Shown: positions 43,080 to 52,662 of the stretch, one piece after another
How the letters are laid out: every line of letters begins with the position of its first letter
How positions within the stretch are numbered: the stretch's first letter is position 1
Assembly (NCBI GenBank): GCA_041687755.1
Contig: JBDNJM010000125.1
Location: 1-52,662, forward strand
Reading direction: 5' to 3'
DNA from: JBDNJM01 sp041687755
Lineage (GTDB): Bacteria > Planctomycetota > UBA1135 > GCA-002686595
Length of the DNA stretch: 52,662 bases
Translations under genes and position numbers: made by a program
The notes under the pieces: model-generated
Told to the model about the DNA's origin: nothing
Seen by the model: the letters and a program-made list of their open reading frames with translations, nothing else
The model's database searches: none

Positions 43080-44045
43080 CTACAGCAGCGCCGCCGCCCG
43101 CTTCGCGAAGTAAGTCAGGATCAGGTCCGCGCCCGCGCGCCGAATCGCGGTCAGGCTCTCGAGAATGCAGGCCTCCTCGTCCAGCCAGCCACGCTCGAAC
43201 GCAGCCTGCAGCATCGCGTACTCGCCGCTGACCTGGTACGCCGCAACCGGCAGCGACGTCGCACCGCGCACCGCACGAATCACGTCCAGGTAGGGACCCG
43301 CCGGCTTGACCATCACCAGATCGGCGCCCTCGGCCTCGTCGAGGCGCAGCTCGCGCAGCGCCTCGCGCACGTTGCGCGGGTCCATCTGGTACGTCTTCTT
43401 GTCGCCGGCGCGCGGCGCCGAGTCAAGCGCCTCCCGAAACGGCCCGTAGAACGCGCTGGCGTACTTCGCCGTGTAGGCCAGGATCGCGCACTCGGTGTGC
43501 CCCGCGGCGTCGAGCGCGTCGCGAATCGCGCCGACGCGACCGTCCATCATGTCGCTCGGTGAAACCACGTGCGCCCCGACATCGGCATGCAGCACCGCCT
43601 GCTGCGCGAGCAGGGCGACGGTTTCGTCGTTTAGCACTCGACCGTCGTCCGCGACCAGGCCGTCGTGCCCGTCGCTCGAGTAGGGATCGAGCGCGACGTC
43701 GGTGATCACGACCAGCTCGGGAAAGCGCCTCGCCAGGCCGACGACCGTGCGCGGGATCAGCCCCTCCGGATCGAGCGCGCCCGAGCCAGTGCGGTCCTTG
43801 AGCCCCTCGTCCAGGGCCGGGAACAGCACCACCTGGCGTACGCCCAGCTCCAGCGCCGACTCGACCTCGCGAAGCACCCCGTCGGCGCTCAGCCGCGACT
43901 GCCCGGGCATCGCTCCAATCGGCTCATCCTCCGGGCGCTCATGGCAGAACAGCGGCAGCACGAGCCGGGCGGGCTCGAGCCGGGTCTCGGCCGCCACCTC
44001 GCGCAGGGCGGGCAGGCGGCGATTGCGACGGGGTCGTTGGCGCAT
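43080..44045 (-). CDS. hemB: Delta-aminolevulinic acid dehydratase (porphobilinogen synthase)
   Basis: 321 residues, close to the family's usual 324-330. It condenses two 5-aminolevulinate molecules into porphobilinogen in heme biosynthesis. Active-site Lys are in YTAKYASAFYGPFR and LVMVKPA. The metal region reads DVALDPYSSDGHDG, with Ala/Asp/Asp where zinc enzymes have three Cys, so it is a magnesium-type enzyme. Start ATG 44045 gives MRQRPRRNRRLPALREV. It stands alone, convergent with the ABC operon 10 bases away. Next upstream is a 690-base gene-free region. Confidence 0.95.
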   Translation of the reverse strand: MRQRPRRNRRLPALREVAAETRLEPARLVLPLFCHERPEDEPIGAMPGQSRLSADGVLREVESALELGVRQVVLFPALDEGLKDRTGSGALDPEGLIPRTVVGLARRFPELVVITDVALDPYSSDGHDGLVADDGRVLNDETVALLAQQAVLHADVGAHVVSPSDMMDGRVGAIRDALDAAGHTECAILAYTAKYASAFYGPFREALDSAPRAGDKKTYQMDPRNVREALRELRLDEAEGADLVMVKPAGPYLDVIRAVRGATSLPVAAYQVSGEYAMLQAAFERGWLDEEACILESLTAIRRAGADLILTYFAKRAAALL

Positions 44046-44736
44046 GGAATCGAGAGCGGCCGGGCGGTATCGGAAGCGGGAAGGGGCAGGCCGGCCAGCC
44101 TAAGCCCTGCAGCAGTCCCGGAAAGGCCCGGATTCGTCGGGCGCCGGCCCGAGGCCGAGAGCGAGTCCCTCCACCGAGCCGCATCCCGGTCCGGACGAAC
44201 CAGGGCCCCCAGGCGAGCCGGGCCGGAAACCGAGGGCCATCCGAGCTGCGGCTCCAGGGCCACCCGAGCTCCAATGCCACCCGAGCCCGAGGCCCAGCCG
44301 GATCCCAGCCGGGGCACCTGTGCCATCCAAGCCGGATCGCCGTGGCCCTCCGACCGCCAGCCGGCGGATCCCGGGACCGCGCCGCCACCGATCCCGGCCA
44401 CGGCCCGCCCAAACCCCACCGAGGCCCGCAAAGCTGGTCTTCTCCAGAGCAAAAGGGCCGAGCCCAGGGCACCCGAAACCCCCGCCCACACCTTCGCCCC
44501 ACCTGCGACAGCTCGCCGCACCTCGCTTGAGTCCACCGCCCCGCAGGTGATTTTCGGGCCCCCCGCCCGTATCCTGCTGGCCCGATTTTGCAGGTTTGGC
44601 GCGCGCGCCGACCTCGTCGGTCTCCCCCCCTATTCTGCCCGTTCGGTGGCGCCCCCGAGGGCGCTCCGTTCACCGACCTCCCTGGTGCCGACCGGCCCGG
44701 GAAGGCCCACGTCCCCCCCCCTTTCCAACCCCCGCC
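44046..44736. other. Gene-free region between hemB and hppA
   Basis: About 690 bases. It is C/G-rich with repeated (CC)ACCCGAGC(T/C)C, GGATCCCAGCC and similar words. No frame has a plausible protein. It presumably holds the divergent promoters of hemB and hppA; no strong -35/-10 pair was identified. Close to the hppA start there is a C8 run and no Shine-Dalgarno sequence. Confidence 0.4.
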
Positions 44737-46767
<2,031 letters not shown>

Positions 46768-46778
46768 GAACAGCCACC

Positions 46779-46846
46779 GCCGGGGAGGGGCTGCCCCCTC
46801 CCCGGCCAGGACCCGCAGCGGGGCGTCTCCGATCCGGAGGCGCCCC
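46779..46846 (+). terminator. Two strong hairpins after hppA
   Basis: GCCGGGGAGGGG / CCCCTCCCCGGC (12 bp, 46779-46806) and GGGGCGTCTCCG / CGGAGGCGCCCC (11-12 bp with one G-T, 46820-46846) follow the stop by 12 and 53 bases. Neither has a T-run, so they may be factor-assisted terminators. Confidence 0.6.
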
Positions 46847-47025
46847 GTTCGCGTCCCGAGTCCCCTCCCCCAGCTCCTCGGCTACGATGGAGACCGGGGC
46901 CCCAGGGCCCGACCCGCTCCCCCCGCTCTCGTCCCGGCCGTTCGGCCGGGTCCCGCACTCCAGGCGCCCGACCGGCGCCGTCCCAGACCCTAAAGACGCT
47001 CCGGCTCGACCGGAGGAGGACAGCA

Positions 47026-47406
47026 ATCGATACCAAGCAGCTCGCCCTCGCCTGTGCGCAGCTCACCGCCGCGAAGAAGGCGGATGGCGTTCAAGTGATC
47101 AAGGTCACCGACCAGCTCCACGTGGCGGACTACTTCGTCGTCGCCGGCGGCACCAGCCGCGCCCACGTCAAAGCGATGTTCGACGATCTCCACGTGCGCC
47201 TGAAAGCCGCCGGTGAGACCCACCGCCCGGCGGAAGGCCACGAATTGGGCTGGTGGATCGTGCTGGACTACGGCGACGTGATCGTGCACCTCCTGCAGCC
47301 CGAGGCGCGCGAGTACTACGACCTGGAGCGTCTCTACGGAGACTGCCCCCGGTTGGACTGGGAGAGCGCTCCGGAGGTGGAGTTGCCCGAGATCTCAGAG
47401 GTCTGA
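47026..47406 (+). CDS. rsfS: Ribosomal silencing factor RsfS, apparent ATC start
   Basis: 126 residues if started at ATC 47026. RsfS binds the large ribosomal subunit protein L14 to block subunit joining. Conserved elements: KVTDQLHVADYFVVAGGTS, ETHRPAEGHELGWWIVLDYGDVIVHL in part (GWWIVLDYGDVIVH) and YYDLERLYGDCP. The usual N-terminal helix (DTKQLALACAQLTAAKKADGVQV in part: TKQLALACAQLTAAKKADG) needs the region upstream of the GTG at 47095. The best start by position is ATC 47026, with GGAGGA five bases before it. This is a rare initiation codon or a base error for ATG. The C-terminal 70 bases are repeated downstream. Confidence 0.85.
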   Translation: MDTKQLALACAQLTAAKKADGVQVIKVTDQLHVADYFVVAGGTSRAHVKAMFDDLHVRLKAAGETHRPAEGHELGWWIVLDYGDVIVHLLQPEAREYYDLERLYGDCPRLDWESAPEVELPEISEV

Positions 47407-47427
47407 CCCGGCGTCCCTCTAGAGGGG

Positions 47428-47534
47428 CGAGGAACCGGCGCCAGGAATACGAACGCCGTCTGGAGAAAGCCTCTGCCGCGATGCGGCGGAGACTTCCTCC
47501 AGGCGGCGTTCTCGTGCCTGGACCTGGCTCCTCG
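47428..47534. repeat. Long imperfect inverted repeat (about 107 nt)
   Basis: Left arm 47428-47479 and right arm 47483-47534 pair over most of their length: CGAGGA with TCCTCG, GCCAGG with CCTGG, GAACGCCG with CGGCGTTC, CTGGAG with CTCCAG, GCCGC with GCGGC, around a 3-base loop. It sits in the rsfS 3' flank. It would fold as one long hairpin, like a REP or small MITE. Confidence 0.8.
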
Positions 47535-47606
47535 TTCCCGACCGGTACAGGAGCTAAAGATTCGCGCGCTCCTGCCCCGCGAGCCGGCAGGTATCAGCCG
47601 GCTCGA

Positions 47607-47696
47607 CCTGGCGAGGCCCTACGGCGACTGCCCGCGGGTGGACTGGGAGAGCGCTCCAACGGTGGGGTCGCCCAAGATCTCAGAAGTCTGGAGCTC
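47607..47696 (+). repeat. Duplicate of the rsfS 3' end, copy 2
   Basis: TACGGCGACTGCCCGCGGG... resembles rsfS 47341-47411 over about 70 bases: GTGGACTGGGAGAGCGCTCC and CCAAGATCTCAGAAGTCTG match the gene end with few changes. It is a repeat, not a second gene; the rest of rsfS is absent. A third copy is at 52556. Confidence 0.8.
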
Positions 47697-47985
47697 GCCC
47701 GGGCACGGGCAATGGGACCCCACACGGCCGCAGAAGCTAGGCCGAGAGTTCGGGTGGCCGGGGCTCAGGTCCTAGGCAGCCAACTCCGCAGGCTTGGTGT
47801 AGGCTCGGGAATCGCGCTTCCGCGCTGCCACTGCGGTTGCTCCCCCACGTTCAGCCTCGATGCCATGCTCTCCCTCATCCTTGCCTCGCTAGTCGCCCCC
47901 CCCCGCTAATCTTGCCCAACTCCAAGGGGGCCCTCACCCACAGCCTTACACCCCGCCCCTGCACTACGCCTGCAATGCTGACGTT

Positions 47986-49983
47986 TTGATCCAGGGGGGT
48001 TCGTTCGATTGTGACTACTGCACTGAAATCCCCACCCTATTCGCTCCCCACCGGGGCTGGTCGATCTCCGACGGAGCCGACCTTGTTCCCGATTTGGACC
48101 CTCAGGGCGGTGCGGACATGCGCTGGCTCGACGATCTATTAGTCAGCTCCGGGTCGGGGAGCTGGCTGAAGCCCTCGGTCCCGGAGGTTTCGCGGGGGCA
48201 GGCGGGTACGGTCGTCCTGTACGGAGGCGATCTTCTCGGCGGCACGCCCGGCTCTGCTTCGGTGGCCTGCGAAGACGACGACGACGCGCGCCTGAAGCTG
48301 CTCTCGACGGACTATGGCGACTTGTTCGGTTGGTCCGTCAGCGCGATCGGAGACATCAGCGGAGACGGGCACGACGACTTCATTGTGGGAGCCCCGCGCG
48401 GACCGTTCGGGAGCCTCCCGAGTGGCGCTCCGGCGCCTTGGGTCGGGAGGGTGTACGTCTTCACTTCCCAGGACTATCTCGCGTGGATCGACCACGAGAA
48501 CACCCCGGGCTTGGACCCGGACTGGACCGGCGGAACCGCGGGGTGCAAGCCCGGCTGTGCCACCTGCGACAATTCGTTGACCGGGGATCCCCTGAAACGT
48601 GAACCAGGAGACTGCACTTATCCGGGCTACTTCTCGGCGACGATCAGGGCAGCGGCGGTTCTTCAGCCTTCGCCGCTTGGTGGTGGTTCCGAGAAGGCGT
48701 ACTTCGGGTGGAGCCTGTCCCGCGCCGGCGACTTCGACGGGGACGGAACTGAGGACTTCGTGATCGGGGCACCGGGGAGCGACAACCGGACCCTGGACCC
48801 CTTTGGACCCGCTGGTGAATTAGGTCGGGCCTACATTGTTTCCGGTCAGAAATTGGCTACGGCTCTGGCCGGCGGGTCGGGGCAGATGCAGCTTGTGGTC
48901 GGCGACGGCACAGTGATGCACGGTGTGACAACGGACGACTTGCTCGTCGAGGGGCTGACCGTCGCCGAAGCAGACTTCGGCAGCCAACCGGGAGATCGCC
49001 TCGGTCACAGCGTGTCGTACTCGGACGACGTGAATGGCGATTCGAAGCCGGACGTGATCCTCGGCGCACCGCAGTACCGCTGGATCCGCTGGAAGACCGG
49101 CATCAAGGGCTACTCGGTGCAGTGCAACGGACCGGGAAAGGCCTACGTGGTCGCCGGAGGGGCGCCCGTGTCGCCCATCAACCAGCACGACGTCCAGAAC
49201 TTCACGGGGAATTGGTATCTCACAGCCGCCGACTACCTCTCCACGACGCCCGGCTCTCCGAACTACGGCGAGGCCTTCGGGTTCTGCGTCACTGGGCGGG
49301 TCGGATCTTCCCATACCCCTGGGGGTGGCGATCCCTGGGACATGGCCGTCGGTGCTCCACTCTGGAGTCAGACTCCGGCAGGAGTGATCACGTTCGACCC
49401 GGTGCCCAGCAATCCGCTGGTGCCCGAGCTGGACTTCCCGGACTGGCACGCCCTTGGGACACAGGCCGAGGGCTTGATGGGCTGGACCGTTCGAGCCGTC
49501 GGGAATGTAGACGGGTTTCCGGGTCAGGAGATCGCGATCGGGACTCGATCGTTCAACGACTTTACCACTGCCCCTACGGACATTTGCGCGAGCCCCTGCT
49601 TCCAGGAGCTCAGCCCGCCGTTCGCGGGCCTCTGCCCGACCGGGGCTGGGGAATGCTCGCAGGTCGTCATCGGGTTCCTCGATGACGATGCCGGAGGCGA
49701 GTCCTGCGGCCGGGTCACCGTTCACCAAGCGGTCAACGGGATCATTCGATTCGAGATCCGGGGAGAAGACCTCCGGGACTCGGTGGGCTGGGGAATCGCG
49801 CGCCTCGACACAAACACGGTGGACGGTGCAGCTCGCCTTGTGGTCGCCGCGCCCCGTTGGGCGGGAGATAACCAGAGTCGTCGGATCAATACCGGCAGTG
49901 GCGTGCAGGATTTCAACTCGGTCGATGAGAACGGGCGAGTGTACGTATTCGAATCGGAAGCCCTTGGAGGAACGAGCCAATGA
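47986..49983 (+). CDS. FG-GAP repeat (integrin-alpha-like beta-propeller) secreted protein
   Basis: The open frame starts at TTG 47986 and gives 665 residues. Five FG-GAP blades are visible: LFGWSVSAIGDISGDGHDDF, YFGWSLSRAGDFDGDGTEDF, RLGHSVSYSDDVNGDSKPDV, LMGWTVRAVGNVDG and SVGWGIARLDTNTVDG, with calcium-binding DxDxDG-type loops. A likely true start is ATG 47865 (MLSLILASLVAPP, a signal peptide), which is out of frame by one base at a C9 run (47896-47904). With eight C it would read on through the gap to 47986. The coding DNA is visibly less GC-rich at third positions than its neighbours. It overlaps the next gene as ATGA. Confidence 0.8.
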   Translation: MIQGGSFDCDYCTEIPTLFAPHRGWSISDGADLVPDLDPQGGADMRWLDDLLVSSGSGSWLKPSVPEVSRGQAGTVVLYGGDLLGGTPGSASVACEDDDDARLKLLSTDYGDLFGWSVSAIGDISGDGHDDFIVGAPRGPFGSLPSGAPAPWVGRVYVFTSQDYLAWIDHENTPGLDPDWTGGTAGCKPGCATCDNSLTGDPLKREPGDCTYPGYFSATIRAAAVLQPSPLGGGSEKAYFGWSLSRAGDFDGDGTEDFVIGAPGSDNRTLDPFGPAGELGRAYIVSGQKLATALAGGSGQMQLVVGDGTVMHGVTTDDLLVEGLTVAEADFGSQPGDRLGHSVSYSDDVNGDSKPDVILGAPQYRWIRWKTGIKGYSVQCNGPGKAYVVAGGAPVSPINQHDVQNFTGNWYLTAADYLSTTPGSPNYGEAFGFCVTGRVGSSHTPGGGDPWDMAVGAPLWSQTPAGVITFDPVPSNPLVPELDFPDWHALGTQAEGLMGWTVRAVGNVDGFPGQEIAIGTRSFNDFTTAPTDICASPCFQELSPPFAGLCPTGAGECSQVVIGFLDDDAGGESCGRVTVHQAVNGIIRFEIRGEDLRDSVGWGIARLDTNTVDGAARLVVAAPRWAGDNQSRRINTGSGVQDFNSVDENGRVYVFESEALGGTSQ

Positions 49984-52514
49984 AGGACCCCATCAGCAGA
50001 AACCAAGACGACTCCTTGCGCAGAACGCAGCTGAGGCGCCGATCGATCAGCGCGGCTTTGGCTCGAGGTCTCGTGCTGCTCGCCCTATCGGCCGGCTCCA
50101 CGATCGCGCAGGACGCATCTCTCGACCGTTCGGCTCCGCTGCCCTTCGGGGGCGGACTGGTGGAGAACCACGGTCAGTGGAACGCTGGCATTCGTGCCGC
50201 TGGCTGGGCATCCGCAGGTGAGGGCTTGGCCGTCGGGCTTACCGAGGGTGGGCTGCGGCTGATTCTGCGCGGCGCCGACAAGGATCTCGCCGTAGACCTC
50301 CGGCCAACGGACAGCTCCGACTCGGCGAACTGGGTTCTCGAAGCGCCCTTGCCCGGTCGACATCACTACTTGGTAGGCGGATGCGAAGGGGGTACTGAGC
50401 TCGTCCCCTATTCGGCGGCGAGACTCGGCAGCGGGAGGCTGCTGCTGAAGACCCCGGGCTCGCGGAACTGGAGCTGGACGAGCACGAACCCTCAGGCTGA
50501 ATTCCGGCTCACGGGTGCCCGCATCCAAGGCCTGGCGGCCGACGGCGCTGCCGTCCTGGAGCACGCAGGCGACCGTTGGCTGCTCCCGCCGCCGGGTGTC
50601 GGCCCTCGATCGCGAGGGCGCTGGATCGTGGCCGCCGAAGGGCGTCTGCGACTCGTGCCCGGCGCTCCCATCGCGCCGCTAGCCATGGTTGGCGAGCCGT
50701 CGCCCAGCATCGACTGGGCGACCTATTTGGGTGCACTGAGCAGCGGCGACGAAGGGCGGGGAGCGGACTACGACAGCCTGGACCGCCCGCTGACCTGCGG
50801 CAAGACCGAGTCGACGCTCTTCCCGACCGCGGTCGGACCGTTCCTGAACAGCCCGGGAGGCGCGGAGGACGGTTTCCTGACCAAGCTCAGCGCGGACGGC
50901 TCGAGCCTCGTGTTCTCGACCTATATCGGCGGATCCGCCAAGGATCGCTGTGTTGCCGTCGACATCGGCTCCGGGGACGAAATCGCGCTGATGGCGCTCA
51001 CGCGCTCAGCGGATTTCCCGGTAACGCCGGGCGCCTACGACCCTGTCGGAGACACAGCCCCGGGCCAAACCTGGGCGGGCGCGCTGCTGCGCCTCCAGCC
51101 CGACGGGTCCGCGCTCATCTTCTCCACCTTCTACGGGAATGCGCTGGGCGATGGGTTGCACCGATTCCAGGTGCTCTTGGCCGACGACGGCACGCTGCTC
51201 GCCTGCGGCGAGACCGGCGGGACTCCCATCACCCCGGAGTCAGCTTTCGGAACCAAGCAGCACGGTTCGTTCTTGGGCAAGGTTTCAGCCGACGGCGGCG
51301 AACTCCTGTTCTCGACTTCGCCTCCCTGCGACCCGGAGATAGCGGTGCGCTCGGACGGAACGATCGTGGTTGCTGGCGACGGCGGGTTCATCGGCCCCTG
51401 GGGAACGCCTGGCGCTTACCAAGAGCAGGCTGGTGGCAACGTCAGCTTCGATGCATGGGTCGGCATCGTGTCCCCGGACGGTCGGGATCTGATCGCGGGG
51501 ACCTACCTGGGGGGCGGACTGGATGATGTCTGCCGCGGCGTGGCCGTAGACGCACAAGATCGAGTATTGATTGCGGCCGGTACACGCTCACCTACGTTCC
51601 CGCAAATCGGAACTCCCTTCACCGCCACAGCCGATCCAACGTTGGATTCGTCGGTCGCCTATCTGGCGCGCCTCTCGGAAGACCTCTCCGTCTTGGACTT
51701 CACCGTTTTGCTGGGAGACGAAGCCGGTGCCGGTGCCGCCGCCTGGCAAGGCTTGACAACGGACGCGTCCGGAGTTGTCACTCTCGTGGGCTGGCACGCA
51801 CTTCCTCAACCCTCGTGGTTGACGGCCGGCTCGCACCTCGAGGAGAACGAAATCGGCTGCAGCTCGATCTGCGCGACCGGGCTCGTCACGCGCATCGCCC
51901 CCGACGGTTCGAGGGTCCTCTACGGTTCGATGATCGAGTGGCTTGAGCCGCTCATGTCCGGCATCCGTGAGCCGGCCCTGGCCTCGAACCCCCGCATCGC
52001 CTTGTTGTCCGGCACGGTCAACGGCGCGATCGACCTCTACCCCACGACGGCTGGGGCCTTCGCTCCGGACTGCGAGTTCCTGTGCGGTGACGAAGCCCAC
52101 CTGACCCAGTTCAACTTCCTGCACGAAGGCGTCGAAGCGCTTGGGCTGGGCGGTGAGTCCTGCCTGGGCGTGATCTCGCTCAACACGACGCGCCGTGCGG
52201 ACGTGGGTGCGCCTGAGTTCGCGTTCTACGTCAGCCAGGCACCGCCCTCGGCCTTCGGCGTGCTCCTGATCGGCGGCGAACTGCCCGTCCCCCTGCCCTT
52301 CGGCGCCCAGGACCTCTGGATCGATCCGGCCAAGCTCGTTTCCGTCCTGCCGATGACCACGCAAGACTCCGGCTACGGAGTGCTGGACCTGGGCATCCCC
52401 GGGGGAGCCTCCGGCAAGACGTTCGCGGCCCAGGCCGCGTTTCTCGGGACCTCGGAGTGTGGGCCGACCGGCGAGTTCGTGCTCAGCGAGGCCTTGCGGG
52501 TGCTCGTGCCGTAG
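49980..52514 (+). CDS. SBBP-repeat beta-propeller exoprotein
   Basis: 844 residues from ATG 49980, four bases overlapping the previous gene. N-terminal signal region (RGLVLLALSAGSTIAQ), then an N-terminal domain typical of SBBP proteins starting with a VENHGQW motif. Next come SBBP blades: WATYLGALSSGDEGRGADYDS in part (ATYLGALSSGDEG), EDGFLTKLSADGSSLVFSTYIGGS in part (GFLTKLSADGSSLVFST), then more 'F-S-T-x-x-G' repeats. The final 110 residues are a beta-sandwich module (CLGVISLN ... LSEALRVLVP) shared with other secreted proteins here. Probably a cell-surface or secreted propeller protein, partner of the FG-GAP protein. Confidence 0.85.
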   Translation: MKDPISRNQDDSLRRTQLRRRSISAALARGLVLLALSAGSTIAQDASLDRSAPLPFGGGLVENHGQWNAGIRAAGWASAGEGLAVGLTEGGLRLILRGADKDLAVDLRPTDSSDSANWVLEAPLPGRHHYLVGGCEGGTELVPYSAARLGSGRLLLKTPGSRNWSWTSTNPQAEFRLTGARIQGLAADGAAVLEHAGDRWLLPPPGVGPRSRGRWIVAAEGRLRLVPGAPIAPLAMVGEPSPSIDWATYLGALSSGDEGRGADYDSLDRPLTCGKTESTLFPTAVGPFLNSPGGAEDGFLTKLSADGSSLVFSTYIGGSAKDRCVAVDIGSGDEIALMALTRSADFPVTPGAYDPVGDTAPGQTWAGALLRLQPDGSALIFSTFYGNALGDGLHRFQVLLADDGTLLACGETGGTPITPESAFGTKQHGSFLGKVSADGGELLFSTSPPCDPEIAVRSDGTIVVAGDGGFIGPWGTPGAYQEQAGGNVSFDAWVGIVSPDGRDLIAGTYLGGGLDDVCRGVAVDAQDRVLIAAGTRSPTFPQIGTPFTATADPTLDSSVAYLARLSEDLSVLDFTVLLGDEAGAGAAAWQGLTTDASGVVTLVGWHALPQPSWLTAGSHLEENEIGCSSICATGLVTRIAPDGSRVLYGSMIEWLEPLMSGIREPALASNPRIALLSGTVNGAIDLYPTTAGAFAPDCEFLCGDEAHLTQFNFLHEGVEALGLGGESCLGVISLNTTRRADVGAPEFAFYVSQAPPSAFGVLLIGGELPVPLPFGAQDLWIDPAKLVSVLPMTTQDSGYGVLDLGIPGGASGKTFAAQAAFLGTSECGPTGEFVLSEALRVLVP

Positions 52515-52535
52515 CGACGTACTGGACGCATCGTT

Positions 52536-52662
52536 CCTGGCACGGTGCGTCAGTTCGCGGGTGGACTGGGTTAGCGCTCCGGAGGTCGACCCCGACCCCC
52601 CCCCCCCGAGATCTCGGGGGCCTGACCCGTCTGGCCGGGGGGAAGGATACGGTGCCAGGCAC
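52536..52662. repeat. Third rsfS-tail copy inside REP-like inverted repeat at the window edge
   Basis: TGGACTGGGTTAGCGCTCCGG and CCGAGATCTCGG...CTGACCCG resemble the rsfS end (copy 1 at 47341-47411). They are interrupted by a run of 13 C. CCTGGCAC at 52536-52543 and GTGCCAGG at 52652-52659 flank it as inverted repeats, and GATACGGTGCCAGGCAC resembles the palindromic tips of REP elements. The window ends inside it. Confidence 0.6.

Noticed and set aside
44046..44736. Frames between hemB and hppA (for example minus strand to 44536)
   Set aside because: Low-complexity Gly/Pro/Arg-rich translations with no motif; treated as intergenic.

Overview
High-GC bacterial DNA. The strongest taxonomic hints are large secreted proteins of the type seen in planctomycetes: FG-GAP and SBBP beta-propellers, a beta-helix protein with a 'DCNxNGIxD ... 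PDDC' tail, and a recurring C-terminal secretion-associated module. K+-type pyrophosphatase and many GTG/TTG starts fit too. I infer Planctomycetota (Saltatorellus/UBA1135-like), without a database check. No rRNA, tRNA or CRISPR was recognised.

The most notable locus is 1546-10996, all on the minus strand: a graspetide (microviridin-like) RiPP cluster. In transcription order it holds a HlyD adaptor, a C39-peptidase ABC transporter, a second ABC half-transporter (together resembling the NHLM/NHLP bacteriocin export trio), three tandemly duplicated precursor peptides with the PFFxR(F/Y)L leader motif and TxKxPSD-type cores, and two ATP-grasp ligases. Precursor starts are spaced exactly 298 bp. 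The cluster is bracketed by related fragments of a decayed gene (1375-1505 and 11200-12903).

Region by region: 149-1435 flippase; 1546-10996 RiPP cluster; 11200-13360 disrupted hypothetical genes; 13620-15239 glycosyltransferase and lipoprotein; 15395-17432 MBL hydrolase and class III alcohol dehydrogenase (probably thiol-dependent formaldehyde or aldehyde handling); 17760-20810 acidic S9 peptidase; 20925-23080 beta-helix pseudogene; 23314-27921 MacAB-like efflux operon (adaptor, ATPase, two FtsX permeases); 27989-31246 secreted C15-like protein and GT-C-like membrane protein; 31425-33992 second S9 peptidase; 34197-36682 lipoproteins, an SDR and a low-molecular-weight phosphatase/ArsC-like protein; 36898-39038 two coupled glycosyltransferases; 39628-43069 FHA protein and an ABC exporter mini-operon; 43080-44045 hemB; 44737-46767 hppA; 47026-47406 rsfS; 47986-52514 two coupled beta-propeller exoproteins.

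Two repeat phenomena run through the window. First, five copies of a roughly 130-bp structured intergenic element, four of which begin inside the TGA stop codon of a neighbouring gene. Second, the 3' end of rsfS is repeated twice downstream, flanking the beta-propeller genes. Several genes are broken at poly-C/poly-G tracts, which could be sequence error or slippage.
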